Positions 32,052 to 41,272 of a stretch of 64,000 nucleotides of DNA are shown piece by piece; positions within the stretch are counted from its first letter, which is position 1; each line of letters starts with the position of its first letter. A model generated the notes under the pieces. The model saw nothing but the letters and a program-made list of their open reading frames with translations, did not search any database and was not told the origin of the DNA. The stretch is from JAVBLK01 sp031553565 (lineage in GTDB: Bacteria > Bacillota > Clostridia > Christensenellales > DUVY01): NCBI GenBank assembly GCA_031553565.1, contig JAVBLK010000023.1, positions 18,806 through 82,805 of the forward strand. Reading direction: 5' to 3'. Position numbers and translations under genes: made by a program.

Positions 32052-33164
32052 ATGAAATACACGATTTCGGCCGCAGCGGCCTTTGGGATGGAATCCGTCG
32101 TCAAGCAGGAACTGAAAAATATGGGTATCGCGTACGCCGCGGCGTTTGACGGCCGGGTGGAGTTTCAGGGCGGCGCGAACGAGGTAGCAAGGTCAAACGT
32201 GTTTCTGCGCGCGGCCGACAGGATATATATAAAACTGGATGCGTTTCCATGCCCTGATTTCGACACGCTGTTTGAAAAGGTCAAGGCGGTGCCGTGGGGC
32301 GATATCATCGCAAAGGACGGCGCGGTGCAGGCGGATGTCAAGTGCGTGCAGAGCAAGCTGTTTTCAGAACCGGCTTGCCAGAGTATTGTAAAAAAGGCCG
32401 TGATCGAGCGGCTGAAACAGAAATATAAGACCGACAGATTTGCGGAAACGGGCGCCTCTGTCCGCATCGACGTGGTGATAAGGAAGGATAACGCGGTGCT
32501 GTCCGTCGATACGTCGGGTGCGCCCCTGCACAAGCGCGGCTATCGCGAGCTTACCGGCAAAGCGCCGGTAAAGGAAACCTTGGCGGCGGGGCTGATCCTT
32601 TTGTCGCGGTGGGACGGCCAATATTTCCTCGATCCGTTCTGCGGCAGCGGCACCTTTCCGATCGAGGCCGCGATGATCGCAAGGAATATCGCGCCGGGCG
32701 GCAGCAGGCCGTTTGCGTTCGAGCAGATACAGGGCTTTAAGGAAGCGTTCAAAGCCGCAAGGGAGGAGGCCGCGGACTCTGTAAAGCAGTTTGACGGCAC
32801 GATCAGCGGCTTTGATATCGACCGGGACGCCCTGGGGCTTTGCCGCGCGCACGCGCAAAAAGCCGGGGTCGAGAAATTTGTGCATTTCCAGCAGTCCGAT
32901 ATGCGGACCCTGAATATAAAGACGCCTAAAGGCTTTATCGTTACCAATCCGCCCTACGGCGAAAGGCTGGGCAGTCAGCATGAGACCGTAAAACTGTACC
33001 AGGATTTCTACAAGTTGTACAAGGGCCTTGACGGCTGGAAATGCTTTGTACTGTGCGCCCACCCGGAATTCCAAAAGCATTTCGCGCGCGCGGACAGGGT
33101 CAGGAAAATCTACAACGGCGGGCTGGAATGCGGGTTTTACCAATACGGCGTCAGCCGGACTTAA
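32052..33164 (+). CDS. 23S rRNA guanine-N2 methyltransferase, THUMP/UPF0020 family (RlmL/YpsC-like)
   Basis: A 370-residue class I methyltransferase. The N-terminal THUMP RNA-binding domain (residues about 45-155) starts at ISAAAAFGMESVVKQELKNMG and includes RIYIKLDAFPCPDFDTLF. The catalytic domain has HKRGYRE, the SAM motif LDPFCGSGTFPIEAA, FDIDRDAL and the N6/N2 amino-methyltransferase motif VTNPPYGERLG. The family modifies G2445 of 23S rRNA in E. coli; the same target is likely but inferred. It is short compared with E. coli RlmKL, having no second methyltransferase, which is the YpsC form. A perfect terminator follows. Confidence 0.92.
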   Translation: MKYTISAAAAFGMESVVKQELKNMGIAYAAAFDGRVEFQGGANEVARSNVFLRAADRIYIKLDAFPCPDFDTLFEKVKAVPWGDIIAKDGAVQADVKCVQSKLFSEPACQSIVKKAVIERLKQKYKTDRFAETGASVRIDVVIRKDNAVLSVDTSGAPLHKRGYRELTGKAPVKETLAAGLILLSRWDGQYFLDPFCGSGTFPIEAAMIARNIAPGGSRPFAFEQIQGFKEAFKAAREEAADSVKQFDGTISGFDIDRDALGLCRAHAQKAGVEKFVHFQQSDMRTLNIKTPKGFIVTNPPYGERLGSQHETVKLYQDFYKLYKGLDGWKCFVLCAHPEFQKHFARADRVRKIYNGGLECGFYQYGVSRT

Positions 33165-33209
33165 AACGTTTGGTAAGTTTCTCAGCGTTTCCTTCAGAAA
33201 TATAGTAAT

Positions 33210-33243
33210 ACGGCGGCGCACCATATAATGCGCCGCCGTTTTC
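33210..33243 (+). terminator. Intrinsic terminator of the methyltransferase gene
   Basis: ACGGCGGCGCA (33210-33220) pairs perfectly with TGCGCCGCCGT (33229-33239), followed by TTTTC. Confidence 0.85.
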
Positions 33244-33358
33244 ATATTCACCAAATCCTTGTAAGCTCCATATTATGGAACAGCAAAGTTTATATTACTT
33301 TCGCTGTCAGCACGACATTTTCCGGCGTTTCCTTTTTTTGACCGGGACGGGAGGGTAT

Positions 33359-34174
33359 ATGGAGTTTTATGACGAGGTACCAAGCCATAAGGCCGTTGAG
33401 GATATGGTGAGGCGGTACCACGAAAAGTGTGCGGAGAAAGCCGGGGCAAGGAGCGCTTTTGCCGCGCAGGTCGAGCCGGAGCCCTTGCCGGGGACGGCGC
33501 CGCCGCCGCTTACGGGAGAGCCGCCGCGGCAGGCGCCCGACGCGGGCAACGGATACATACCGGGAAACGGATATAATTTTAACGGCGAGTTTGTTGACGA
33601 ACCGCAGGGATACTATCAGAACGAGCCGCAGGGATTCGTCAATACGCGCGGTGACTACCCGAATTTCGAGAATGATTTCAACCGGGACAGGCGCGGCGGA
33701 AATTGCGGCTGCAATGACGGCTGTAATAATCCGTGTTATAGCGGAAACCCATGCAAGCGCAACTGCTGGCGCGTATCGCCGCGGGCGGTCAGGCTGTGTC
33801 AGGAGATAATCGACCGGATGAAGGACGTCCGCGCGATATTTATCATGCTTGACCGGCAGGGGTTTGTGGGCTATACCCGCGAATTCAACCGGCTTATAGG
33901 CGAAAAGACTGCCAATATCCGTATTATGGAACGCGTCTACGAATGCCTTACCGGCTTCCGCCCGCTGGATTACCGTCCCGACTTCTATTACATACGCGGT
34001 TTCTGCGGCGGCTTAAGGCAGGCGTTCCTAGAGCAGAGCGCCATCATTGACAAAATAGCGGCGCTTAACCGGCTGATCCCCGACCCGAACCTCAGCCGCA
34101 CGGTCACGGCTGTTGGCGCGTCCGAGCTGCGCAGTTTAAACGATATCAACAGAATGTATGAAAGGTGCAGATAA
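33359..34174 (+). CDS. Cys/Asn/Gly-rich protein of unknown function, possibly coat-like
   Basis: A 271-residue protein I do not recognise. Residues 1-60 are charged and Pro-rich; residues about 60-110 are rich in Asn, Gly, Tyr, Phe and Gln with repeated EPQG(Y/F) units; residues about 115-140 hold a Cys cluster (CGCNDGCNNPC...CKRNC). The remaining half is helical with two likely helical hairpins (CQEIIDRMKDVRAIFIML, RLIGEKTANIRIMERVYECL) and looks like a folded domain. The low-complexity Cys/Asn/Gly part resembles spore coat proteins, and cwlJ-gerQ lies just upstream, but that role is a guess. ATG 33359 has GGGAGGG 4 bases upstream, so earlier in-frame ATGs are unlikely. Confidence 0.65.
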   Translation: MEFYDEVPSHKAVEDMVRRYHEKCAEKAGARSAFAAQVEPEPLPGTAPPPLTGEPPRQAPDAGNGYIPGNGYNFNGEFVDEPQGYYQNEPQGFVNTRGDYPNFENDFNRDRRGGNCGCNDGCNNPCYSGNPCKRNCWRVSPRAVRLCQEIIDRMKDVRAIFIMLDRQGFVGYTREFNRLIGEKTANIRIMERVYECLTGFRPLDYRPDFYYIRGFCGGLRQAFLEQSAIIDKIAALNRLIPDPNLSRTVTAVGASELRSLNDINRMYERCR

Positions 34175-34218
34175 GTGCTGCCGCACTGTATTTAGTAATT
34201 TGCGGTAACCGTCTGCAT

Positions 34219-34247
34219 TTGACTTAAAAAACATTAAATAGTATAAT
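34219..34247 (+). promoter_or_regulatory. Promoter of the ACT-domain gene
   Basis: TTGACT (34219-34224), 17-base spacer, TATAAT (34242-34247). A perfect AAGGGAAC/GTTCCCTT hairpin (34262-34282) lies in the leader. Confidence 0.8.
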
Positions 34248-34322
34248 AAGGCGAATCTTATAAGGGAACGAAAGGTTCCCTTATTTGTTATATCTTTAAC
34301 CGCGCGGGAGAGAGGAATTTTC

Positions 34323-34592
34323 ATGAGAGCAATATTGACCGTTATCGGCCACGACAAGAAGGGAATAATAGCAAGGGTGTCGGAATATCTTTCGGCGCAG
34401 AACGTCAATATCGAGGATATCAGCCAGACGATTTTACAGGATTATTTCGTAATGATAATGCTGGTCGATATCGGCGGCGCGAAATCCAAGATAGCCGATA
34501 TGTCCGAAAGCCTGGATAAGCTGTCTAAGGAGATCGGAGTGAGCATACGGATACAGCATGAGGATATTTTTAAGTCCATGCACAAGATATAG
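34323..34592 (+). CDS. ACT-domain protein, UPF0237 family
   Basis: An 89-residue single ACT domain, a small-molecule (usually amino acid) binding regulator: RAILTVIGHDKKGIIARVSEYLS is the classic start, with NVNIEDISQTILQDYFVMIMLVD as the second strand pair. UPF0237 proteins are nearly always encoded next to a UPF0210 protein, which is the next gene here, so the two probably act together. The usual close spacing is broken by 387 bases of repeats. AGAGGAA precedes ATG 34323. The ligand is unknown. Confidence 0.9.
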   Translation: MRAILTVIGHDKKGIIARVSEYLSAQNVNIEDISQTILQDYFVMIMLVDIGGAKSKIADMSESLDKLSKEIGVSIRIQHEDIFKSMHKI

Positions 34593-34979
34593 CGGCATAT
34601 ATGCGGCGGGAACGGCGCGAAAACGCGATGTTGCCGGCCTGGCGCGTATTGCGATACGCGGCGGCGGCCGTCAAATCACATTATCGCACCGCTGCCTTGC
34701 ATCTATGCCGCTATATCCCCGTCAAGGAGGACGCGGCGCCTTATATATGCGGCGGGATCGGCGCGAAAATGCGATATTGCCGACCTGGCGCGTATTGCGA
34801 TACGCGGCGGCGGCCGCCAAATCACATTATCGCACCGCTGCCTTGCATCTATGCCGCTATATCCCCGTCAAGGAGGCTTATATATGCGGCGGATTAGGGC
34901 GGCTGGCGTCAAACTCTGCCGTCTTTGCCTAATCATTATATAGTTTCAGCGGATATAACAGAAACTACCGGAGCGCAAC
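34593..34979. repeat. Tandem palindromic repeats, 2 x 133 bp plus a partial third
   Basis: Copy 1 (34598-34730) and copy 2 (34744-34876) differ at only 5 of 133 positions by my alignment; a third start lies at 34881. Each unit is itself an imperfect palindrome: ATATAGCGGCATA near its left pairs with TATGCCGCTATAT on its right, with an apex GCGTATTGCGATACGC. Each unit ends in AAGGAGG, an ideal ribosome binding site sequence. Open frames run through it, but four of five differences would change the residue, which argues against coding. The block fills the gap between the ACT and UPF0210 genes. Confidence 0.85.
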
Positions 34980-36347
34980 ATGTTAAACAAAAACGAAATA
35001 ATCGAAACTGTGGAGATGCTGGACAGCCAGAACCTGGACGTCCGCACTATTACTATGGCGCTGAGCCTTTTTGACTGCGTGGGCGGCTCGGTAAAGGAAA
35101 CCTGCCAAAGGATCTATGAAAAGGTCACCGGCAGGGCGCGGGATATTGTGAAAGCAGGGCGCGATATATCGGGCGAGTACGGCATCCCGATAGTCAATAA
35201 GCGCGTGTCCGTAACGCCCGTCAGCCTTATAGGCGCGGGCCTTTATAAGCGCGAGCCGGGCGCATATATCGAGATTGCGAAGACCCTGGATAAGGCGGCA
35301 AAAACCCTGGGCATAGATTTTATCGGCGGTTATTCCGCTTTGGTGCATAAGGGCGTGACGGAATATGAAAAGGCCTTTTTGGACAGCATTCCGGAGGCGC
35401 TTTCCGAAACCGGGCTTTTGTGCGGCAGCGTCAACGTGGCCGGCAGCAAGTCTGGCATCAATATGGACGCGGTACGCTTTATGGGCGCGGCGATAAAGGA
35501 TATAGCATACAGGACCAAGGACGCCGGCTGCATAGGCTGCGCCAAATTGGTCGTATTCGCGAATTCGGTGGAGGACAACCCGTTTATGGCGGGCGCATAC
35601 AACGGCCCGGGCGAGGGCGACGCCGTGATCAACGTCGGCGTCAGCGGCCCCGGCGTGGTCAAGGCCGCGCTTGAAAAATACAAGGGCGCGGATCTTTCCG
35701 AGCTTTCCGAAGTGATAAAAAAGACCGCGTTCAAGATAACGCGTATGGGGCAGCTGGTCGCCGGCGAGGCGGCGAAAAGGCTGAACGCAAGTTTCGGGAT
35801 AGTTGATCTTTCGCTGGCGCCGACCCCAAAGATGGGCGACAGCGTGGCGCATATTTTGGAGGAGATCGGCCTTGAGTCCGTGGGGGCGCACGGGACGACG
35901 GCGTGCCTTGCGATGCTTAACGACGCGGTCAAGAAGGGCGGCGTGATGGCGGCGCGGGACGTGGGCGGGCTGTCGGGCGCGTTTATTCCCGTCAGCGAGG
36001 ACATCGGCATGATAAACGCCGTGAAGCGCGGCGCGCTGACGCTGGAAAAGCTGGAGGCCATGACCTGCGTATGCAGCGTGGGCCTGGATATGATCGCCGT
36101 GCCCGGCGACACGCCGGCCGAGGTCATCTCGGCGATAATTGCCGACGAGGCCGCGATCGGCGTCGTCAACAATAAGACTACGGCGGTCAGGATAATACCC
36201 GCGCACGGAAAAAAGGTAGGGGATACCGTGGACTTCGGCGGCCTCTTGGGCACCGCGCCGGTCATGGCGGTAAACCAGTTTTCGCCCGCGGCGTTTATAA
36301 AGCGCGGGGGGCGGATACCCGCGCCGCTGCATTCGTTAAAAAATTGA
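34980..36347 (+). CDS. UPF0210 (DUF711) family protein, PFL-like fold
   Basis: A 455-residue protein of the conserved UPF0210 family, whose biochemical role is unknown; its fold is related to pyruvate-formate lyase. Family hallmarks visible: LDVRTITMALSLFDC near the N-terminus, IPIVNKRVSVTPVSLI, FIGGYSALVHKG, CGSVNVAGSKSGINMDAV, GEGDAVINVGVSGPGVV and VGAHGTTACLAMLNDAVKKGG. It ends with GRIPAPLHSLKN. GGAGCG precedes ATG. It belongs with the ACT protein upstream as one operon by conserved pairing, now split by repeats. pepF follows 35 bases downstream. Confidence 0.92.
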   Translation: MLNKNEIIETVEMLDSQNLDVRTITMALSLFDCVGGSVKETCQRIYEKVTGRARDIVKAGRDISGEYGIPIVNKRVSVTPVSLIGAGLYKREPGAYIEIAKTLDKAAKTLGIDFIGGYSALVHKGVTEYEKAFLDSIPEALSETGLLCGSVNVAGSKSGINMDAVRFMGAAIKDIAYRTKDAGCIGCAKLVVFANSVEDNPFMAGAYNGPGEGDAVINVGVSGPGVVKAALEKYKGADLSELSEVIKKTAFKITRMGQLVAGEAAKRLNASFGIVDLSLAPTPKMGDSVAHILEEIGLESVGAHGTTACLAMLNDAVKKGGVMAARDVGGLSGAFIPVSEDIGMINAVKRGALTLEKLEAMTCVCSVGLDMIAVPGDTPAEVISAIIADEAAIGVVNNKTTAVRIIPAHGKKVGDTVDFGGLLGTAPVMAVNQFSPAAFIKRGGRIPAPLHSLKN

Positions 36348-36382
36348 AGCCTTAAAGGTGACACAACAATAAGAATGTTATT

Positions 36383-38197
36383 ATGAAAAGAAGTGAAATA
36401 GACAATAAGTACAAATGGGACCTCTCCGCGATAATAGCGGACGATGCGGCGTGGGAAAAACTGTTTTCCGAAACGAAGAAAGAGATGGGCGCGGTCGAAA
36501 GGTATAACGGGAAGCTTTCGGATAGAACCGCGCTCCTAAGCTGCTTAACGGCGCGGGACAAGTATTCTTTAGCCCTGGAAAAGCTGTACGTCTACGCCAA
36601 GATGAAGAAGGACCAGGACGTTACCGACCAAAGGTATAAGGGGCTTTCCGACAGGGCGGGAACGCTGGCTGCGGACTTTTCCGCGCTGGCCTCGTTTATC
36701 ACGCCGCAATTGTCGGCTTTGCCCGACGAAACTCTAAGGGCGCTTATTTTGGACAAGGATCTTTCCGGCTACGACTATTATTTTTCCGAAATCCTGCGCG
36801 AAAAAGCGCACATCCTGCCCGAGGAGGCCGAAAAGGTCATGGCGCTTTGCGGCGATTTTTCGGGCGCGTTCTCGGACGTGTTCGGGATGATCGACAATGC
36901 GGAGCTGCCGTTTAAAAAGGTTGACGACGGCACCGGGAAAAAAGTGAAGCTTACGCACGGGTTATACAGTACGCTTTTACAGAACCCGGATAAAAAGATA
37001 CGCGCGGCAGCCTTTAAGGCGAACTACGCCGCGTATGAGAGCCTTATCAATACAATCGCCGCGACCTACGGCGGCAGCGTCAAAAAGGACGTGTTTTACG
37101 CAAGGGCGAGAAAATACGGTTCCTGCATCGAGGAGGCCTTAGAGGGCGACGACGTGCCGAAGGGCGTTTATGACAATCTGGTCGCCGCCGTTCATGAAAA
37201 CCTTAAACCGCTGCACCGTTATGTCGCCTACCGCAATAAGGTTTTGGGTGAAAAGGAAGGCGCGGCCGGCAAGCCGTACAGGATCCATATGTATGATATG
37301 TACGTGCCGCTGGTGGACAACGCCGACATCAAATTAAGCTATGAGGATGCGTACGCGCTTACGATGGAAGGGCTGAAGCCGCTGGGCGCCGAGTATCAGG
37401 ACTTACTCAGAGACGCGTTTAAAAACGGCTGGATAGACGTTTTCGAGACCGACAACAAGCGCAGCGGCGCATACAGCTGGGGCGCGTACGGCAGCCATCC
37501 ATATGTCCTTTTGAATTTTCAAAAGACGACTCACGACGTTTTTACCATCGCGCACGAGATGGGGCACGCGATACACAGCTATTATTCGGACAGAAGCCAG
37601 CCCTTCCCAAAGGCAGGCTACCGGATATTTGTCGCTGAGGTCGCCAGCACCGTAAACGAAATGCTGCTGCTTAAACACCTTATAAAAAAAGCGGACGCCG
37701 ACGGCGCGAAATCGGCCGGGCTGAAAAAATACCTCCTGACCTATTATCTCGATATGTTCCGCACCACGCTGTTCCGCCAGACAATGTTTGCCGAGTTCGA
37801 GATGATCTCGCACGGGTTTGCCGAAAGGGGCGAGCCGCTGACGGTGGAGACCTTATCGAAAGAATACTACCGGCTTAACAAAAAGTATTACGGGAACGGC
37901 GTTATCCATGATAAGCAGATACGGCTTGAATGGGCGCGGATACCGCATTTTTATAACAGTTTTTACGTTTACAAGTACGCGACCGGCATAACCGCCGCCG
38001 CCTATATCGCCGGGGACATCCTTCAAAACGGGGCAAAGGCGGTCGAAAGGTACAAGCAATTCTTGTGCGCGGGGGGCAGCAAGGGCCCGTACGAGATATT
38101 GAAGGATACCGGCGCGGACTTAAAAGACCCGGCGGTTTACGCCGAGGCGATGAAGGGCTTTTGCGAGGCGCTGAGTCAGCTGGAGGATATGGGCTGA
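36383..38197 (+). CDS. pepF: Oligoendopeptidase F
   Basis: A cytoplasmic M3-family zinc metallopeptidase of 604 aa that cleaves short peptides. The active site is TIAHEMGHAIHSYYSD (HExxH), with the third zinc ligand in VAEVASTVNEMLL about 28 residues later. A long helical N-terminal half (residues 1-330) forms the channel wall. Near the C-terminus, FYVYKYATGITAAAYIA matches the substrate-binding tyrosines of the family. ATG 36383 has no nearby ribosome binding site. It is probably transcribed with UPF0210. Confidence 0.95.
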   Translation: MKRSEIDNKYKWDLSAIIADDAAWEKLFSETKKEMGAVERYNGKLSDRTALLSCLTARDKYSLALEKLYVYAKMKKDQDVTDQRYKGLSDRAGTLAADFSALASFITPQLSALPDETLRALILDKDLSGYDYYFSEILREKAHILPEEAEKVMALCGDFSGAFSDVFGMIDNAELPFKKVDDGTGKKVKLTHGLYSTLLQNPDKKIRAAAFKANYAAYESLINTIAATYGGSVKKDVFYARARKYGSCIEEALEGDDVPKGVYDNLVAAVHENLKPLHRYVAYRNKVLGEKEGAAGKPYRIHMYDMYVPLVDNADIKLSYEDAYALTMEGLKPLGAEYQDLLRDAFKNGWIDVFETDNKRSGAYSWGAYGSHPYVLLNFQKTTHDVFTIAHEMGHAIHSYYSDRSQPFPKAGYRIFVAEVASTVNEMLLLKHLIKKADADGAKSAGLKKYLLTYYLDMFRTTLFRQTMFAEFEMISHGFAERGEPLTVETLSKEYYRLNKKYYGNGVIHDKQIRLEWARIPHFYNSFYVYKYATGITAAAYIAGDILQNGAKAVERYKQFLCAGGSKGPYEILKDTGADLKDPAVYAEAMKGFCEALSQLEDMG

Positions 38198-38242
38198 CGG
38201 GTATTCTTGCGTTTCTGCTTAAATTACAGCCGGCAATTCCGC

Positions 38243-38271
38243 TTAACTTTAAGCCATAAGTGTGGTACAAT
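38243..38271 (+). promoter_or_regulatory. Promoter giving a leaderless secreted-protein gene
   Basis: TTAACT (38243-38248), 17-base spacer, TACAAT (38266-38271), 7 bases before ATG 38279. Confidence 0.65.
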
Positions 38272-38278
38272 ATTTTCT

Positions 38279-39301
38279 ATGAAAAAAGCGTTTGTGTTTT
38301 TGTTATGCGCGGTTTTGGCCGTGTCGGCAGCCGCTTTTCCGGCCCCCGTTAAGCAAGCCTCCGCGGCGGCAGATCCCAGCCGGGATATTTTGGAGTATGA
38401 TTTTTACGAGGGCAGCGGATATTACGAGATTAACTATTACCTGGCGGTGTCAAAATTTACTGCCGACAGGTTATCATTTGGAATATCCGGCGGGGTAAAC
38501 ACGCTGTTCGACAGTATCGAGACCTTTTTTTATAAATACGAAGAGCTGATGTACGATAATACGCACTCCAAGTTTATGCGGAATAAAGATCTGGCGGCGT
38601 TCGACTATGATACAAATCCTCACTACATTTTCAATATGTATATTTACTTTCAGGCCGACAGTAAAATGGATGCAGGCGAAAAATACCGCGAATACTTTAA
38701 ACGCGGCGAGGGTACGCCGCTGAAACCCGATAAATCCAATCTTTTTGCCGATACGTACGAGACTACCGATGTCACGCATTTTTATGCGGGCGGCCTTCCC
38801 GATTATCCGGATTATATATCAAATACTATTCTGTACGGCGGGATACAGCGGCTTGCATTTTTAAACACGGTCATGGTGCCGTTTCTGCTGTACGGGAACA
38901 GGATCACGCTTAAAGACGGTGAAGAGGTCAAAAAAATCGATTATCCGGGCCTCCGCAGCCTTTTTCCGTCGTATTTTAACGACAGCAGATTTGATTCCCG
39001 CAACACAATATACAGTAATAGCAATTACAGCCTTTTGCATTATCACGTCTGCGACACGGGGTATATTAAAACCGACGCGGACATACAGGAAAACGACATG
39101 GGCACGCGCTGGCACGGCTGGGAAATCGATACCTCAAGCTTTAACAGGGAGATCAGCATAACCTATGTCCAGCTTAATGTGATAAATATGTACCTTCTGG
39201 CGATACTTGCCGCAGGCGCGTTGATCGGTATTATGTGCCTGTTTGCAATTGTTTTACCGAAATACAAGCGGGGGAAAGCAGACAGCAGCGCAGGCGGTTA
39301 A
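38279..39301 (+). CDS. Secreted or membrane-anchored protein of unknown function
   Basis: A 340-residue protein. ATG 38279 gives a clean signal peptide (KKAFVFLLCAVLAVSAAAFP, likely cleaved after QASA near residue 29), whereas longer readings would bury it. The mature part is rich in Tyr, Asp and Asn, with no motif I recognise (DFYEGSGYYEINYYL, HFYAGGLPDYPDY, TRWHGWEID). A single membrane helix near residues 305-328 and a basic tail (PKYKRGK) anchor it with the bulk outside the cell. It lies alone between pepF and typA and seems to be translated from a leaderless transcript. Confidence 0.75.
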   Translation: MKKAFVFLLCAVLAVSAAAFPAPVKQASAAADPSRDILEYDFYEGSGYYEINYYLAVSKFTADRLSFGISGGVNTLFDSIETFFYKYEELMYDNTHSKFMRNKDLAAFDYDTNPHYIFNMYIYFQADSKMDAGEKYREYFKRGEGTPLKPDKSNLFADTYETTDVTHFYAGGLPDYPDYISNTILYGGIQRLAFLNTVMVPFLLYGNRITLKDGEEVKKIDYPGLRSLFPSYFNDSRFDSRNTIYSNSNYSLLHYHVCDTGYIKTDADIQENDMGTRWHGWEIDTSSFNREISITYVQLNVINMYLLAILAAGALIGIMCLFAIVLPKYKRGKADSSAGG

Positions 39302-39331
39302 ACAAAATCGACAATGTTTGATGACAGCCAG

Positions 39332-39391
39332 GGCGGCTTGAAAGGAAGCCGCCGACCGGACAGAACGTGGGATGAGCATCTGTGTCCGGCC
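39332..39391 (+). promoter_or_regulatory. Structured leader before typA
   Basis: Two stems: GGCGGCTT/AAGCCGCC (39332-39339 with 39346-39353) and CCGGACAG/CTGTGTCCGG (39356-39363 with 39380-39389). No T run follows either. Confidence 0.45.
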
Positions 39392-39411
39392 TTAAACGTC
39401 CGGAGAATAAT

Positions 39412-41235
39412 ATGAACGACAATTTACGCAACATCGCGATCATCGCGCACGTCGACCACGGCAAAACGACCCTGGTCGACCAGATGTTAAAACAGGGCGG
39501 AGTATTCCGCGTAAACCAGAGCGTCGCCGACAGGGTCATGGACTCTAACGACCTTGAAAGGGAGCGCGGCATTACAATTTTGGCCAAGAACACGTCGATA
39601 AAGTACGGCAATTACAAGATCAACGTTATCGACACGCCCGGCCACGCGGACTTCGGCGGCGAGGTCGAGCGCGTATTACAGCTGGTCAACGGCGTGCTTT
39701 TGATCATCGACGCATTCGAGGGGCCGATGCCGCAGACGCGTTTCGTACTGCAGAAGGCGCTGGAGCTTTCCTTAAAGGTCATAATTGTTATCAACAAGAT
39801 AGACCGCCCGGACGCGCGCCTCAACAATGTGGGCGACGAGACGCTGGAGCTGTTTTTGGAGCTTGACGCGACCAGCGACCAGCTTGACAGCCCGATAGTC
39901 TATTGCAGCGGCCGGCACGGTACGGCTTCCCTGCATCCCGGCGAGAAGGGCGACGACCTTATCCCGCTGTTCGAGACGATAGTACGCTATATCGACCCGC
40001 CTAAGGGCGACCCTGAGGCTCCGCTGCAGCTGCTTATTTCCGCCCTCGATTACAGCGATTATGTGGGCGCGATCGGCATCGGCAGGATCGAGCGCGGCAC
40101 GATCAACATAGGCCAGCAGGCCGTTATATGCAACTATCACGGCGGCGCGCAGAAAAAGGTCAAGATAAGCAATATTTACCAGTTCGAGGGACTGCAGCGC
40201 GCGGCGGTAGATATTGCTTACGCGGGCGATATCATCTGCGTTTCCGGCGTCGAGGGCGTGACGATAGGCGACACTATCTGCGACGCGGGCTGTGCCGAGC
40301 CGCTGCCCTTTGTCAAGATAAGCGAGCCGTCCGTCGAGATGACCTTTGCCGTCAACGACAGCCCGTTTGCGGGTAAAGAGGGCAAGTTCGTCACCAGCCG
40401 CCATTTACGCGAAAGGCTGTACCGCGAAACCTTAAAGGACGTGGCGCTGAGGGTCACGGACGGCGAAAGCAGCGAGGTTTTCAAGGTGTGCGGCCGCGGC
40501 GAAATGCACCTTTCCATATTGATCGAAAACATGCGGCGCGACGGCTATGAATTCCAGGTCAGCATGCCGCGCGTCCTCTATAAGGAAATAAACGGCAAGA
40601 GGCACGAGCCTGTGGACAGGCTGGTCGTCGATATCCCGGAGGGCAGCATGGGCGCCGTGATGAGCAAGATGGGCGTAAGAAAGGGCGAGGTCGTGCATAT
40701 GAACCCGCACGGCGACCGTATCAGGATCGAATTCAAGATCCCGTCAAGGGGCCTGTTCGGGTATAAATCAGAATTTTTGACAGACACCAAGGGCGAGGGT
40801 ATACTGAACTCGGTGTTTTTGGGCTATGAGGAATATAAGGGCGAGATCGAACGGCGCAAGACCGGGTCGCTGATCGCATACGAGAGCGGCGAGGCCGTGA
40901 CCTACGGCTTGTACAACGCGCAGGAACGCGGGGTGCTGTTCATAACCCCCGGCACGCCCGTTTACGAGGGAATGGTCGTCGGCGAAAACCCCAAGGCCGA
41001 GGACGTTTTGGTCAACGTATGCAAGCGTAAGCACCTGACCAATATGCGCGCCGCGGGCAGCGACGAGGCGTTAAGGCTGTCGCCGCCGCACATAATGTCG
41101 CTTGAGGAAGTGCTGGAATTTATCGCCGACGACGAGTATATCGAGGTGACGCCGAAGTCCTTAAGGATAAGGAAAGTCATCCTGAACGCGGGGCAGAGGA
41201 ATAAGGCAAGGAACGGCACGACCTCACGCGTGTGA
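39412..41235 (+). CDS. typA: Translational GTPase TypA/BipA
   Basis: A ribosome-binding GTPase of 607 aa related to EF-G, involved in ribosome assembly and stress adaptation. G1 AHVDHGKTTL, switch and G3 DTPGHADFGGEV, G4 NKIDRPDA are intact; the switch I region is ERERGITILAKNTSI. EF-G-like domains III and V follow, and the C-terminal TypA-specific domain ends with LNAGQRNKARNGTTSRV-type residues. ATG 39412 follows GGAG; a frame opening at 39382 adds 10 unlikely residues. The leader can fold. dnaB follows after 37 bases. Confidence 0.96.
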   Translation: MNDNLRNIAIIAHVDHGKTTLVDQMLKQGGVFRVNQSVADRVMDSNDLERERGITILAKNTSIKYGNYKINVIDTPGHADFGGEVERVLQLVNGVLLIIDAFEGPMPQTRFVLQKALELSLKVIIVINKIDRPDARLNNVGDETLELFLELDATSDQLDSPIVYCSGRHGTASLHPGEKGDDLIPLFETIVRYIDPPKGDPEAPLQLLISALDYSDYVGAIGIGRIERGTINIGQQAVICNYHGGAQKKVKISNIYQFEGLQRAAVDIAYAGDIICVSGVEGVTIGDTICDAGCAEPLPFVKISEPSVEMTFAVNDSPFAGKEGKFVTSRHLRERLYRETLKDVALRVTDGESSEVFKVCGRGEMHLSILIENMRRDGYEFQVSMPRVLYKEINGKRHEPVDRLVVDIPEGSMGAVMSKMGVRKGEVVHMNPHGDRIRIEFKIPSRGLFGYKSEFLTDTKGEGILNSVFLGYEEYKGEIERRKTGSLIAYESGEAVTYGLYNAQERGVLFITPGTPVYEGMVVGENPKAEDVLVNVCKRKHLTNMRAAGSDEALRLSPPHIMSLEEVLEFIADDEYIEVTPKSLRIRKVILNAGQRNKARNGTTSRV

Positions 41236-41272
41236 TTATCAAAAGCTACCAAATAAAAGGATTTGTTTCCCT

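Noticed and set aside
34598..34880. Tandem repeat considered as a CRISPR array
   Set aside because: Units are 133 bases without variable spacers of CRISPR size and no cas genes are near.
34558..34932. Overlapping Arg/Ala/Cys-rich frames across the tandem repeat
   Set aside because: Differences between the two copies mostly change the residues, so there is no sign of selection for a protein.
34983..36332. Long open frame (449 codons) on the minus strand opposite the UPF0210 gene
   Set aside because: It lies entirely antisense to a strongly conserved gene, matches no family pattern and has no start signals; such frames are common in GC-rich codon contexts.
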